A stretch of DNA of 64,000 nucleotides, taken from Apostichopus japonicus (taxonomy: Eukaryota; Echinodermata; Holothuroidea; Aspidochirotida; Stichopodidae). Positions 1 through 12,248 of the stretch are shown here, one piece after another. The DNA is taken from contig NC_092569.1 in NCBI RefSeq assembly GCF_037975245.1, positions 13,067,001 to 13,131,000 on the forward strand, given 5' to 3'. The stretch's first letter is position 1. Each line of letters opens with the position of its first letter. Made by a program: the position numbers and the translations under genes. The notes below the pieces were generated by a model that made no database searches, had not been told where the DNA came from, and worked only from the letters and a program-made list of their open reading frames with translations.

Positions 1-225
1 ATGACAAGCATTTTGTATTATATAAAGGTGAAGTTTTGTTATCATCACGTGTGCTTCAACATACTTAAATATTAGTGCTCATATATTTTTAGTCCGGGGG
101 CGCAACCAACATTTTATCGTGTTATATTTTTATGTATTCACTGGGATTTTTTTTGTAATATTCCTGTTCGTCGGTTACCCCCCCACACACCATCCCCCAC
201 CCCCCCCCCCCACACACACACCAGA

Positions 226-480
226 AGTACAAGTGGTTGCTTCACTGCCTGGTTTAATAATTGTGTAAATGTAAGTTGGCCTGACGTTTCGATCCTAGCA
301 GGATCTTCTTCAAAGGCTAAATGACAAGTATCAGTAACAGAAGGTACAAAAACACGCACAGAATACAGACAGGTTAATGAGCATGGTGAACACAAAGATA
401 TACATGTAAGGGGATTAGTAGACAAGGGAAAGAAAAGAAACCAACAGGGGAAGAGGAGAGGTAGGAGATAAACAGTGGTT
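226..480 (-). mobile_element. Penelope A 3' end fragment
   Basis: Minus-strand copy of the 3' UTR seen at 43.19-43.40 kb, including the tracts corresponding to GTCTGTATTCTGTGC and CCTCTCCTCTTCCCCTGTTG. The hammerhead-like motif at 277-318 has lost the first core C (TTTGAAGA on the minus strand). Confidence 0.75.
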
Positions 481-1199
481 TAATCATTGTATAAATTAAT
501 TTATACAAAACCTTTAAACAATCTCATAGTTTCCTAATCAATTTCAAATACGTGTTGCACTCTGACTATACACGGCATATGTATAGCCTAGCGCACTATC
601 GGTTACAGAATGGGCTGTGGCCTTCATTTCGGCCAGCTATCTCGGTCCTTTCGAATGAGAGGAAAGGCTACACAGACTAAATAAAGTAACATGAGAACAG
701 TCAGTGTTTAAAATATAAAATATTTCTGAAAAAGTCGCGTGTGTCGCAGAAATCTGATGATAGTTTTTTTTTTCTTCAATCATCCATAAGGCATGATAAT
801 TGCAATTTGAACAACAGAAGATGATTCAGAATTACGCAAAATCGTCGGGGAGGACCCGGGGATGGAGAGGGAACATGTGCCGAGGGTAAGAAGAACAATG
901 CGAAGCAGCGTAAAACAATGAAAAGAGAATCAGACGGACGACTGCGAGGCTCACGACGATGGGAAGTGATAATGGAAAGAGAATGGGAGGGGTGGGGGAG
1001 GTAAAAGAGGATAGGAGAAAACTAAATAGGGACATGGAGACGAGTAAACGGTAATGGAAAAAGGGTTAGAACGGTTAAAGACAAAGCAAGAGAGGAGGGG
1101 AAAGGTGTAGATTAAGGGTGCGGGGTCAGGGGGTAGATTAAGGGTGCGGGGGAAAGGGGTAGATAAAGGGTGAAGGGGAAAGCGGAGATGGCGGAGAAA
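481..1199. other. no gene seen; purine-rich from 830
   Basis: Unique AT-rich DNA to about 830, then purine-rich sequence with three short GGGTAGATTAAGGGTGCGGG-like repeats at 1128-1175. No coding or RNA signal. Confidence 0.6.
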
Positions 1200-1667
1200 G
1201 AGGCAGGTTCAGCAGTAACCAATGTTGCAGTTTTGTTTTGCAAAAATTTGACTGATGTACCTAGGGGGGGGGGGGTAAAGAGAGAGGGCTAATGGGAGGG
1301 GTCTAATGGGGTTGGTCTCAGAGGAGGGGGACTAAGGGGAGTGTTCTAAGAGAAGGGCATAACGGGAGAGCATTAAGGGGAGGGCTTTAGGGGGAAGATC
1401 ATGGGGGAGAGTCTAATGGGAGGGGTTTAAAGGGGAGGGTTTTTAAGGGGAGGGTTTTAAGGGGAGGGTTTTAAGGGGAGGGCTTTAAGGAGAAGACTTT
1501 AGGGAGAGGGGCTTTATGGGTAGGGTTTAAGGGGGGAGGAGTTTAAGGGGAGGGACTTAGATGCAACATAGAACTATAATTTCCATCAATTTAACTACAT
1601 TTGTGTATTACAAGTTGAAAAGTTTGCAGTTTTTTAAGAATTTGCTTGCAAACATCTGTTATGAAGC

Positions 1668-2097
1668 TTGAAGAGGAGAGGAGCAGAGGAGGAGAGGAGG
1701 AGAGGGGGGGGGAGGGGAGGGGGAGAGGAGGAGAGGAGGAGAGGAGCAGAGGAGCAGAGGAGCAGAAGGAGGGAGAGGAGGAGAGGAGGAGAGGAGGAGA
1801 GGGGGAGAGGAGGAGAGGAGCAGAGGAGGAGAGGAGCAGAGAGGAGAGGGGGAGAGGGGGGAGAGGGGGAGAGGGGGAGAGGGGGAGACGAGGGGGAGAG
1901 GGGGAGAGGGGGAGAGGGGGAGAGGGGGAGAGGAGCAGAGGAGCAGAGGAGTGGAGCAGAGGAGGAGAGGAGCAGAGGAGGAGAGGAGGAGAGGAGGAGA
2001 GAGGAGGAGAGGGGGAGAGGGGGAGAGGGGGAGAGGAGGAGAGGGGGGTGAGGGGGAGAGGAGCAGAGGAGGAGAGGAGGAGAGGAGGAGAGGACGG
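1668..2097. repeat. polypurine minisatellite, copy 1
   Basis: Nearly pure purine on the plus strand, built from GAGAGGAG, GAGAGGGG and GAGCAGAG blocks. It is open in several frames on both strands only because of composition and is not coding. Mirror-symmetric purine tracts of this type can form triplex DNA. Confidence 0.9.
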
Positions 2098-2654
2098 AAG
2101 AGATAGATGGGGCAAATGGCAAAAAAAATGTAAAAAAGGGAGAAACGAATATTAGAAGAGATTAGGATAAAGAGGGTACTGAAAAGGAGAATAGGGGAGC
2201 AGAGGATGGTGGTAGAGAGTCAGAGGCAGGTTCTGCAGTAAACAATGTTGCTGTTTTGTTTTGCAAATATTTGACAGGGCTAATGGGAGGGTCTAATGGG
2301 TTGGTCTCAGAGGAGGGGACTAAGGGGAGTGTTCTAAGAGAAGGGCATAACGGGAGAGCATTAAGGGGAGGGCTTTAGGGGGAAGATCATGGGGGAGAGT
2401 CTAATGGGAGGGGTTTAAGGGGAGGGTTTTTAAGGGGAGGGTTTTAAGGGGAGGGTTTTAAGGGGAGGGCTTAAGGAGAAGACTTTAGGGAGAGGGGCTT
2501 TATGGGTAGGGTTTAAGGGGGAGGAGTTTAAGGGGAGGGACTTAGATGCAACATAAAACTATAATTTCCATCAATTTAACTACATTTGTGTATTACAAGT
2601 TGAAAGTTTGCAGTTTTTTACGAATTTGCTTGCAACATCTGTTATGAAGCTTGA

Positions 2655-3055
2655 GGAAGAGAGGAGGAGAGGAGGAGAGGAGGAGAGGAGGAGAGGAGGA
2701 GAGGGGGAGGGGGAGGGGAGAGGAGGAGAGGAGGAGAGGGGATGGGGGAGGGGGAGAGGAGGAGAGGAGGAGAGGAGGAGAGGAGGAGAGGAGCAGAGGA
2801 GCAGAGGAGGAGAGGAGGAGAGGGGCAGAGGGGCAGAGGGGGAGAGGGGGAGAGGGGAAGAGGAGGAGAGGGGGAGAGGAGGAGAGGAGCAGAGGAGGAG
2901 AGGAGCAGAGGAGCAGAGGAGGAGAGGAGCAGAGGGGGAGAGGGGGAGAGGAGCAGAGGGGGAGAGGGGGAGAGGGGGAGAGGAGGAGAGGGGGAGGGGA
3001 GAGGAGGAGAGGGGGAGAGAAGGAGAGGGGGAGAGAGGAGAGGAGGAGAGGACGG
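2655..3055. repeat. polypurine minisatellite, copy 2
   Basis: The same array in the second copy of the duplication, with the same GAGAGGAG/GAGCAGAG/GGGGCAGAG blocks in a different order, showing that the arrays evolve faster than their flanks. Confidence 0.9.
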
Positions 3056-3733
3056 AAGAGATAGATGGACAAATGGCAAAAAAATGTAAAAAAGGAGAAA
3101 CGGAGAAACGGAATATGAGAAGAGATTAGGATAAAGAGGGTAATGAAAAGGAGATAGGGAGCAGAGGAATGCATGTGGTAGAGGAGTCAGCATCGAACAG
3201 GGCGAATACTCCGGAAAAAGCCACAAAAATAGAAAGTGTAATCTGAATATTAATGAGAAGAAAAGCTACGGAAGGGAAACGGAAAGGGGAATGAGAAAGG
3301 GAAATGAAATGCCATTAACTTTAGTAAAGTGAGAATGGTTAGGCTACTGAGTGTAGGCTGCTGAAAATTTACAATCAGTACTTCGAGGCTCCGACACCCT
3401 ACGACTACCCCTCCCCCTTCCCCAGGCCTCTTTTTCCCCCTGCCCAATGTCTCTCTCCCCAATGCTTCTTCAAATTGAATAAAAAATGTAATATTTTGAC
3501 ACTACAGGTTGTTTTGTGTGCAGATATTGTGGAAACACCGTATAGATCTGACAGAAACGACACAGTGGCTACCTGCAATGGACGGAACGATCTCCAGTTG
3601 TATGTCCTATTTACACACAGTGACGTAGTCGAAATGGAAGATGGAAGGCGCCCCCAACCCCACCACCATACCATTCCCTCGTAGCTTTCTCTCCAGAATT
3701 TATAATATATGCAAATATGCAAATATATATAAA

Positions 3734-3736
<3 letters not shown>

Positions 3737-3772
<36 letters not shown>
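3737..3772. repeat. (AT)n microsatellite
   Basis: About 36 bases of AT alternation. Confidence 0.9.
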
Positions 3773-3774
<2 letters not shown>

Positions 3775-4456
3775 CTGACACATTTTTGTCGCCCCTCGAC
3801 AGTTGTTGTCCTGCCCACGGTACCGAGCCGCTCTGCAATCTGCAGCTCACCAGACCTGCCGGCTAAACCCCTCCGCTACCCCACCGCTACCCCACCCGTA
3901 CCCCCTCCCATCGTATCGACTTACCAGACCCTCGTCTGCTTTAACGGCTGACGCAATATCATGTGTATTCATTCAAAGTTACGAAACTGGTGTAAAAATG
4001 ATTCAGCTTATATAGTTGCATATTTATACGCATAAATTGAAAATTGTATCGTTTGACACAATTATGTGTAATGCAAAAACATCATTTAGCACACGAAGAA
4101 AGCATTGCGTCAGCCTAAACTGCTGGCTCGGCTAGCTTCCAACGTTTAGTTATAACTCTGCCAAATCTTTTGTATTTTTGAACACATAACAAGTGTAATA
4201 TAATATTGCATATATGTCTCCGAATATAACTACAAAATATTTATCAGACATTGAGCTCTCAAAAATACATAATACATTGATTCTTAGTCAACCACAAAAC
4301 AACTTACAAAATAACAATCGTAGATCTTAAATCGCCCAAACATGTTCGTTACAAAATCGCATCTTTTAAAAATATGAAAACTTCCATAGATTTGTTCTTC
4401 TTCTTCCTATATTCTTCCCCTCTTTTTTTCCCCCTGAGATTAAAGAAGGTACTTAC

Positions 4457-4519
4457 CAAGTGGAAGAGCATACAAAGTACCAGAGCCTGGTATAACATCT
4501 GTATCTTGATACCTTCCAT
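4457..4519 (-). CDS. candidate first exon with signal peptide
   Basis: Minus strand: ATG in a strong context (CACCATGG), 21 codons MEGIKIQMLYQALVLCMLFH plus L, then a consensus donor GTAAGT. The hydrophobic core LYQALVLCMLFHL looks like a secretory signal peptide. I could not find a convincing downstream exon in 1-4450: one splice-bounded segment at about 3924-3985 is closed in all frames. Could be a real first exon or a chance match. Confidence 0.3.
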
Positions 4520-5227
4520 GGTGAATATATATGGTGTGTATATATGAGCTGGTCACTCAACGAGTATCAGGAATAGAATGACACGTTAAACACTTCCCTA
4601 TAAGCTCAACGAACCAGGGGTTGCATTGACGTCAGCTATGGACGTCACAATTGCTAATACGTGTCAACCATATGAAAACTTTCCAGAAAATGATATGAGA
4701 AATCAAAACACGACACGTAGAATCAGTCATTATGGGGGTATTCCAAGCTTAACGTAAACTATCTTCTAATATGTGTTTTTTCTTGTTCCAGTAAAAAAAA
4801 AAAAAAAAAAAAAAAAAAACTCAAATGAAAAGATACGCAGTATCCTATTGATCTGTTCTTATAGTGACCAACATAATGAAACAATGATAATTTAAGGGTC
4901 TGATTTATTACCGTATTAGGTTAATATCTTAATAATGTATGAACATTTTTGTGTTCAAGCCAAAGAATTCAAAAGGGAGTCTGCTTGGCGTTTTTTGGGA
5001 GTATTTTTCTTCTTTCTTTTAAGATCCACCATCTTTCCCGGGTAGATTACAGATGCAGTGGCTGCCCGTGTCAGGCACAGAGAGCGTATTATGGGGTTTG
5101 TTCATGTCTGTACAGGCTTAATTCTGTGACGTCAAATGACGTAACAACAGCCACATTTTTATTTTACCTCGACTAAGCATAATCCCAAACAATAATCCCA
5201 ATCTGTAGCAGGATTAACGCTAGCCTT

Positions 5228-6510
5228 AATTAATAATCAGGCAGTTATTTTTTTACGGCACTTTTAAGCGACGACGAATGTGGAAGAAGCTCACATGGGC
5301 TTATGGGTTTCACAACTTTCACGTCGGGTGGCTTCCAATTTAAACATTGTAATTCAAACTTTGGAATCTTGTCAGTTTAGAAAGTTATTTCAGATTGGAA
5401 AACCATAAACTGCTCTTGTAAGAATATAAATACAAAAAAACATCTTACTATGACCCGGCAGCGATATTTTTTAACTCAAACAGGTTTGCAATTATGTGTA
5501 AATAGTCGCTCATGATTGGTCGGAAAAGTTATGTCATCACCATTGAAACCTTCACTTTGAGGGGGATACTAAGATATACCCGTCCTATATGTGCGGTGTT
5601 TCCTTTGTATTTGATTTAGCCCAAGGGAGATACATATATGACTTGCTGTTTATATGTTTGTATTACTGTATGTGTATCGCAGTCTATTGATACTTATACT
5701 ATTGCTTTTTTTTCGTTTACGACCTGTGTAAGCCGAATTTCCGATTGTGGACAATAAATTTAATTTAATCAAATCAATCTATCAATAATTCAACAGAAAA
5801 GATGTGTACATTAAGCCTTGATTAGTCTCGTACCATTTTCTAAATTTTAGACAGGAAAATTCAGACCAACTAGAGTCCTAATCTAGTCGCGCAATTCAAT
5901 CACGTACTTTACCAATTCAAACTATTGCTGGCTGTCATGTTTTGCGCATATTCATTCAAGACTCGTGAACTTGCGTTGTGAAGTTAATTTTAGTGTACCC
6001 ATTCCACGAAACGAATTCCAATTTCAATAGAACGGCTCACAAATCTTGGATAACGTATAAACACGAACCCAATGGAATGTAGCGTATGTATCATAAGTAA
6101 GGTCAACATGTGATCCAAGATTAAAAGTAAAGTTAGGGTGTTTGGAAGGAAACCCCGTAACTAGATTTAACTAAGCGTCACAAGCCAATCAACAACAAAA
6201 TTGTTATCTGTGCAGATTAAGCACCATGCATGTTTCAGTTACGTCAATAAACTCATTCATGTTTTGGCATTTTCAGACCCGTGGACCTTATCATTCTTCT
6301 GATTCAGTGTATGTCTTCCAACTTCCACGCCATGGTCATTATTGATGCTGACGTCAAGAGCAATCTGATTGGCTGATAACTTCGTAACTGAAACTGTTTG
6401 GGAAAAGAAAATTATCGCGACCCGGCAGGGATCGAACCCAGAACCTCCAGATTGCTAAGCCTCATTGCTTCAAATGCCACCGCCTTTATCCACTCTACCA
6501 CAGCACCGGT
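5228..6510 (-). mobile_element. tRNA-Leu/Ser-like SINE A, copy 1, split by a DNA element
   Basis: Minus strand. The head at 6510-6428 contains GTGGTAGAGTGGATAAAGGC and box B GGTTCGATCCC. The body resumes at 5460-5228 with the same segment as the 16-kb copy (plus strand CACGTCGGGTGGCTTCCAAT) and reaches an AT-rich tail. A 958-bp element with a 9-bp duplication interrupts it. Joined, it parallels the 15.9-kb copy in order and length. Confidence 0.85.
5461..6418. mobile_element. non-autonomous DNA element, 9-bp duplication, copy 1
   Basis: 958 bp, starting GCGATATTTTTTAACTCAAA and ending in the inverse of GCGATAATTTTC...CCCAAACAG. It is flanked by GACCCGGCA at 5452-5460 and 6419-6427. A 9-bp duplication with long imperfect inverted termini suggests a Mutator-like (MULE) MITE; the class is inference. 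It resembles 24.37-25.17 kb over most of its length. No open frame was found. Confidence 0.8.
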
Positions 6511-6984
6511 ATTTTTTGGGGCTCTTGCTTTTCTTGCCATTAAATTTAAAATATAGTTTTTAAACCGTGTATATCCTACAACGAAAAGATATATATCCAA
6601 GAACGCACCTTACCAATTAACCCCCCCCCCCCCCCCCGAAGAAATCTGCTTTTTCAAGGTTTCAACCTTATAGTAAATATTGTATAGTTTTACTAGTTTA
6701 GTTCAGGTAAGACTACAACTGATGCCGGATTTTGAACGATCTATGTGCCTCCTCCACTTGATTGAGTTTTGATTGACAACACCCTAATGGCAGACAGGTG
6801 GCATGTTTTACACGACTGTATATATAGACGGCGGTCCCTTGACTTTGGTGCCCATTGATCTTTGGGGCCTTTTTGATGCAGGCATTCATAGACTTTGGCC
6901 AAACCTGCCTAGTGGATACATCCGGCCATGATTGTGATCGATTGATAATCACATGCACGCCTAAATAACTCATTACGATTTCAA

Positions 6985-7210
6985 TTTTATATAAATATAT
7001 ATATATTAATATATATATTAATATATATGTATATATAGCCTATATATAGCCTTTAAAATTAAATATATTATATATAATATATAATAAACATATATATATA
7101 TAATATATATGTATGTGTATAGTGTATATATATATATATATATATATAGATTTAGATAGATAAATACACATGTTTGTATGTGTGTGTGTGTCGTTGTGTA
7201 ACAGTGTAGA

Positions 7211-7290
<80 letters not shown>

Positions 7291-7295
7291 TATAG

Positions 7296-7333
<38 letters not shown>

Positions 7334-7370
7334 ATATATATATAGATATAGATATAGATTTAGATAGATC
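6985..7370. repeat. (AT)n microsatellites
   Basis: Two AT tracts, the longer at about 7213-7350, each followed by a GATAGAT..ACACATGTTTGTATG..GTGTCGTTGTGTAACAGTGTAGATA segment, so the block is itself a tandem duplicate of about 230 bp. Confidence 0.9.
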
Positions 7371-8278
7371 TATACACATGTTTGTATGTACGTGTGTGTC
7401 GTTGTGTAACAGTGTAGATACAGCAACTAGCCATCAGAATCATGATCAAACATTGCTTTTGAAATAAATAAGTGCTCCCTAATCATATCAAGAGAGGGGC
7501 TATAACAATTCACATGGTTTGTTATGAATGTTACATCGTTCTCTCAGTTAACTATTTGGTGTAACGTTCTTAACTTCCTTACAGTACTCCATGTGGACCT
7601 TTTTACCCGTGAAATATGAACCAGGAAGGAAAGTACGGAAGGATAGTAGCTACTAAACATAATACGATTGAAAATCCTTTCACTTTAAAATAGGTTATAA
7701 AGTCATTTATCGTGACCAATATTAAAGGGGATGAGTCGACATTGGTTTGTTTTCATTTTGTCATTGTTCTTTCTCTTTCTATAAGTTGAATTTTATTTTT
7801 CATGTAAAATAATTCATTTTCGAATAATTTTCTATTTTGTTAAAATTGAAGTACTATTCGATATTTCATGTAAAATATATGTTAAGGGTGATAATACAAT
7901 AAAAGATTCCCATTATAAAATTCCAATGCATATGCTTACATGCTATCAGTCCATATTTTATTAATATAACACTTTTAATTATTGAGGAATGAAAATTTGA
8001 AAGAACCTAGGTTCATCGATTAAAGTAACTGTAACCATATAAGGTCTGGTAGCTGGACTGTTAGTAGCTGGACCATTAGTAGCTGGACTATTAGGTCAGT
8101 TGCTCAGATGCACAAATAAAACAAACTCAGTGGGGAAGATTGCAAAAGACTTGTTTTATCTCAAATGACATATGCAAGAGGTGTAAGAGTTACTAATGTT
8201 TCAACGACAAGTGGTATTTGAATGACATACAGAGGGTGCTCTGCTGTTTATATGAAATCGAAGAAAAAAACATGTTTT

Positions 8279-8513
8279 GGTTCAGGTTCGAAAATTATAA
8301 GACGATATAACATAAAATATCAATAGGATTAAGACCGTTTTCAGTTAAACCAAAAATTACAGATTTTACGTTCATCTCATAATCTTTTCTCAAACACGAA
8401 ACACAAATCTCTTTCCAAAAATTATTTATATGAGGGCACCACCAAAATAGATGTTCAATTCTTTCATTATCTGAATTGTAGAAGGAACAAAGGGGGGGGG
8501 GGGAATATTTCAA
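8279..8513 (-). pseudogene. LINE C-terminal zinc-binding fragment
   Basis: A 72-codon frame: CSFYNSDNERIEHLFWWCPH then INNFWKEICVSCL. The C-x2-(C)-...-E-x-I-x-H-L-F-W-x-C-x-x-x-x-x-FW pattern is the zinc-binding C-terminus of L1/Tx1-type reverse transcriptases; here the second Cys is Tyr. No upstream RT was seen, since a G-run and a tandem duplication follow. Isolated fragment. Confidence 0.65.
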
Positions 8514-8529
8514 AATTTCGTCTCAGTGC

Positions 8530-9160
8530 TGGCGAAGTGACAAATGTGCAAAAAGTGAGTTTTGAGAAAAACGCGTTCTAAAGATTTCAACAGTTTGACT
8601 TTAGTATTTCGTAATTAAAATAGGATCTTTTTTCCCGAGAGTTTGTCAATATATGAAATATAACAAATAAAACTTTGGGTTCTCATATTTGCTGCTGAAC
8701 GAAATATTTTCTTATAAAGTAGTAATTTTAGTGTAAACATGTTTGTCGTTATGTCATATCATTTTCCAGTTAATTTTAGACATTCGTCACACATTCGTCA
8801 ACTATGCTTGAACGATTTTTTTAAGTTTCTTCCTAAAACAACTGGCAAAGTGACGAATGTACAAAGAGTGAGTTTTGAGAAAAACACGCTCTAAAGATTT
8901 CAACAGTTTGACTTTAGTATTTCGTAATTAAAATTGGATCCTTTTTCTTACCGTAAGTTTGTCAATATATTAAATATAACAAATAAAACTTTGGGTTCTC
9001 ATATTTGCTGCTGAACGAAATATTTTCTTATAAAGTAGTAATTTTAGTGTAAACATGTTTGTCCTTATGTTATGTCATGTTCCAGTTAATTTCAGACATT
9101 CGTCACACATTCGTCAACTATACTAGAACTATTTTTTTGAAAGTTTCTTCCTAAAATATA
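8530..9160. repeat. 313-bp tandem duplication
   Basis: Two direct copies offset by 313 bp, sharing GTGAGTTTTGAGAAAAAC, CAACAGTTTGACTTTAGTAT and TTGCTGCTGAACGAAATATT with few differences. A third partial start (CTGGTCTTCGTCACTTTTGT) follows at 9161. Non-coding. Confidence 0.85.
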
Positions 9161-12100
9161 TACTGGTCTTCGTCACTTTTGTGTGTGGTGGCCATAAGGT
9201 ACACCGTGAATTGTCACTGTCACATGGGGAAAGACGGGGGAAGGGGGGGGGGGATTAGGTGGAATAACTTAAGGATAGAAGAAAATCATCAAATGGGCCT
9301 TATTTATCGTAAAAAGAACTTTTACGGTTTTTCTACAATGTATAAAATAGACAGTGAATGTTATATAGGTTATACACCGATATACGTGTTTTAGTATGTT
9401 TCTCTTGGGTGGCATGGAGGTGGTTGGATATATGGTGAGGGGAGAGGGCAAGGAGAGCCGGTTGCTAACAAGTAAATGAAGAAGTTGAAAAACATGGATT
9501 TAATTTTAGTAATCATGCTGTTCGTGTTAATTTAACGTAATTGTGAATTTCAGTAAGGCCTACTTAATACAACTGTCTCTTAACATCTGTCAATCTTTAA
9601 ATAATCTTCAGTACTGCATCATTGGAAAGATCCTCTACTGCTTTCCGTTCAATTTTTAAAGACATTAATGAATGGATTTATCCAACTTACTCCTCAAAGC
9701 ATACAATTAGTATATCCTCGATAAAGAAAGACACAACGTAAGCCACACTAGATACTAAATAATATACTTTGCTTAATACCTTTGATACATGGGAAGAAAA
9801 GGTCAAACTGTTATCGATGTGTGACTCCCAAGTTATCAGTGTTGGAGGTTCTAGCCCACCTAAGATCCCTCAACAATAACACGATTTTGATAGTATGAGA
9901 CCTTCATGTTTTATGTCTTTAATGTTTGTTTTCAAAACACACTTCCATTTGATTTTTGGGCATTAAGCAAAAAATTCTTGCGTTCGCATGTCAGAACTAT
10001 GTCATTTACAGAACACTGATACTTTAATTGGTTAGTTTAAACTGATCTCTTAGAAATAATGCATGATACAGCATATTTTGTTACAAAAATATGTGTATGT
10101 GACATTTAACTATGAAAATAGGTATTACTGAGCCAGAAAAAGTTAATGAATATAAATTAGTCTAGAGTGATGCTTATGATGAGTAAAGCCGCCAGCAGCT
10201 AAGAGAAACCATATTTCTTTATGAAGATGTTACATGTTTTAAAGTTTCTTCATAATTTATATGAAACTCAACCACGAGGAAATGGGCTGGTGTTTCATGT
10301 TTTAATTTGTCAAAATACTAGTGTTTGTTTATTAGACTGTCACGGAATACCAAGAAAATAAAATTATATAACACCGCCCCTACCCACACACACCATCCCA
10401 AGTGGCACTATGACATCACACATTGGCAAAAAGGTAGCTCCATGCCACGACGTTTGAAAACCAATTTCCCCCCCTATACCCTGCAAGATAACGGTCTTAG
10501 ATATTTTAGGGATAAGTTCAACACAATGATCTCCGTAACATAAGTTCATTTTGGATGGTTCGGGATTCCTTCCCTTTAATCCTAACGTATATAAGGCTAA
10601 AGCTAAGAATGGCTTAAATTAAGTAATCTTAGTCTTGGTGTATTGTATGGTCTTCGCGATCACAATTACAAATTTGAGTGATTTATTAATCATTTTTATA
10701 CAAGTTACACCCATGGTCATCATGGTCCTGACTTACACCACCTGTTTCAGGCTCATTTACATAGCTCTAATTAAATGTACCGACATTGTTACACCGATTC
10801 AGTAGAGAAATAGCGTTACTCTATACTATCTATAGCTACTCGCGCAACAGGTACAAGCATCGATTGTACTACAATCATAACACTAGGCTACTATTCAGGT
10901 ATATTATTGTTGACCCACTGGTCATTCTGTTTTCACGATGTATGCTATCGTGTATGATATGATGCATTAATAAATTAAAAAGATGAGGTAGAAGTAATAA
11001 AGATATTACCTTTCCATATTCCTATTGGTGCTTTCAAACGGCAGTTAGTCGGTTCTAAAATCAGTATGACATGGTTGTTATGTTCGGCTTGTTCCAAAGG
11101 GTAATATTCGTCGTTATGCCAAAACGCATGGACCATATAGACAAATTGTCTTTTACTGAGTGGTTGCAATGACGAAGGTAGTATTCGTCAGTGTGTGAAA
11201 AACGAGAGAGTGATTAAGGTGGACATTCGACAAAATCCAGTCAGAAAATAACTCCAAAACTAGACAGTTTTAGATCTTCTAACCCGGCCCAATCGATTCT
11301 TCACCCTTCGAAATATATAGGTAAGAATAATATTTAACTCAATTCGCAAAAAAAGTGCACATTCGCCGCTACGCGAAAACGGTGACGATTTATACGAAAT
11401 GGATGGTCGTTTACACCTAAAATTGAAAGTATATACTGACTCCCGAACAGCGCTAAGCGGTAACATAAGAAAAGATTTCCAGTTGAAATTGATTTTATCA
11501 TAATCATGATCCCATCTTTAAATATCCATATACAGGAGTGGAAACCTTACTAATAATATATCTATGTAGACAAAAACAATTTGTAGACCGAAAATGACAG
11601 AGAAACTCCGATAGGAGGCTTTTCGTTGTTATTTGGAAATTGGGTTTCTGTTAAATCCGTTTCCCATAACTTGGGGATGGCAGCAGTAAATCCAAATTAA
11701 ATGGTCGAATGGCAATCTATGAATTCGGTTTTTTTTCACGATAAAAATTTGATAAGTCACAACATTGCCTGCTTCATCCGTAAAGAGATAATCTATTTCG
11801 AACGCAATAGTGGGTAATAACACTTCAAGAAAGATAATCCGATTGTTGATTCTGATTCTACAGCCATTATGTAAAACATGCTGATTAGCAAAATCCCCTT
11901 CAGTAACACAAACATTATATTCATCGAAAACCTGACTATCAAAAGTATTAGGCGATATTACGTCACCGTTACCATAGATACAGCAACCGCAGAAAATGAA
12001 CCCCATAATTGTGCATAATTAAATATTGTTTTCCATGGTTTGTGGTGTCCATCAAGAAACAGTTTTATCCAAGTTGTCTTTAAACTGTTGGAGAAAGTAT

Positions 12101-12240
12101 GAATATCAATCATGTTTAGCCCCACCCCCCCTCCTACTTTTTGTGTTACACAGCACTGACCTTTTAATCTTATACCGCATATTATATATATATTATATAT
12201 ATATTATTTTGTTCAGTTCTCGGAAGACATGATCAGGAGG
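9161..12240. other. unique AT-rich DNA
   Basis: No recognisable family. Contains G-runs near 9246 and the unrecognised minus-strand frames at 10975-12006. Confidence 0.5.
11629..12006 (-). CDS. unrecognised 125-codon frame
   Basis: A complete ATG-to-stop frame with ordinary amino-acid composition (for example YGNGDVISPNTFDSQVFDEY and FEIDYLFTDEAGNVVTYQIF). I do not recognise a family. Two shorter minus-strand frames follow at 11466-11260 and 11169-10975 with mixed composition; they could be pieces of the same decayed or spliced gene. No splice junctions joining them were found. It may be an orphan gene, an old mobile-element remnant, or chance. Confidence 0.25.
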   Translation of the reverse strand: MGFIFCGCCIYGNGDVISPNTFDSQVFDEYNVCVTEGDFANQHVLHNGCRIRINNRIIFLEVLLPTIAFEIDYLFTDEAGNVVTYQIFIVKKNRIHRLPFDHLIWIYCCHPQVMGNGFNRNPISK

Positions 12241-12248
12241 GTTAGGGC

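Larger units (their letters stand above)
1200..3190. repeat. about 985-bp tandem duplication
   Basis: Two direct copies, about 1200-2220 and 2225-3190, share in order GCAGTTTTGTTTTGCAAA, GGGCTAATGGGAGGG, a GGGGAGGGTTTTAA run, TACAAGTTGAAA...TTTGCAGTTTTTTA, the polypurine block and GGAAGAGATAGATGG. The offset at the GATGCAACATA landmark is 984 bp. Copies differ by small indels and by changes in the purine array. Confidence 0.85.
3191..5227. other. mostly unique DNA, no confirmed gene
   Basis: Holds an (AT)n tract, a poly-A run at about 4794-4819 and the candidate signal-peptide exon. Nothing else could be supported. Confidence 0.5.

Noticed and set aside
1591-3226. Frames of 115-194 codons rich in Ser-Pro-Leu or Arg-Gly-Glu
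   Set aside because: Translations of the polypurine/polypyrimidine arrays; open in several frames at once and compositionally trivial.
6428-6510. Functional tRNA-Leu or tRNA-Ser gene
   Set aside because: A and B boxes are present, but the sequence continues into a SINE body shared with 15.9 kb and the acceptor ends do not pair.
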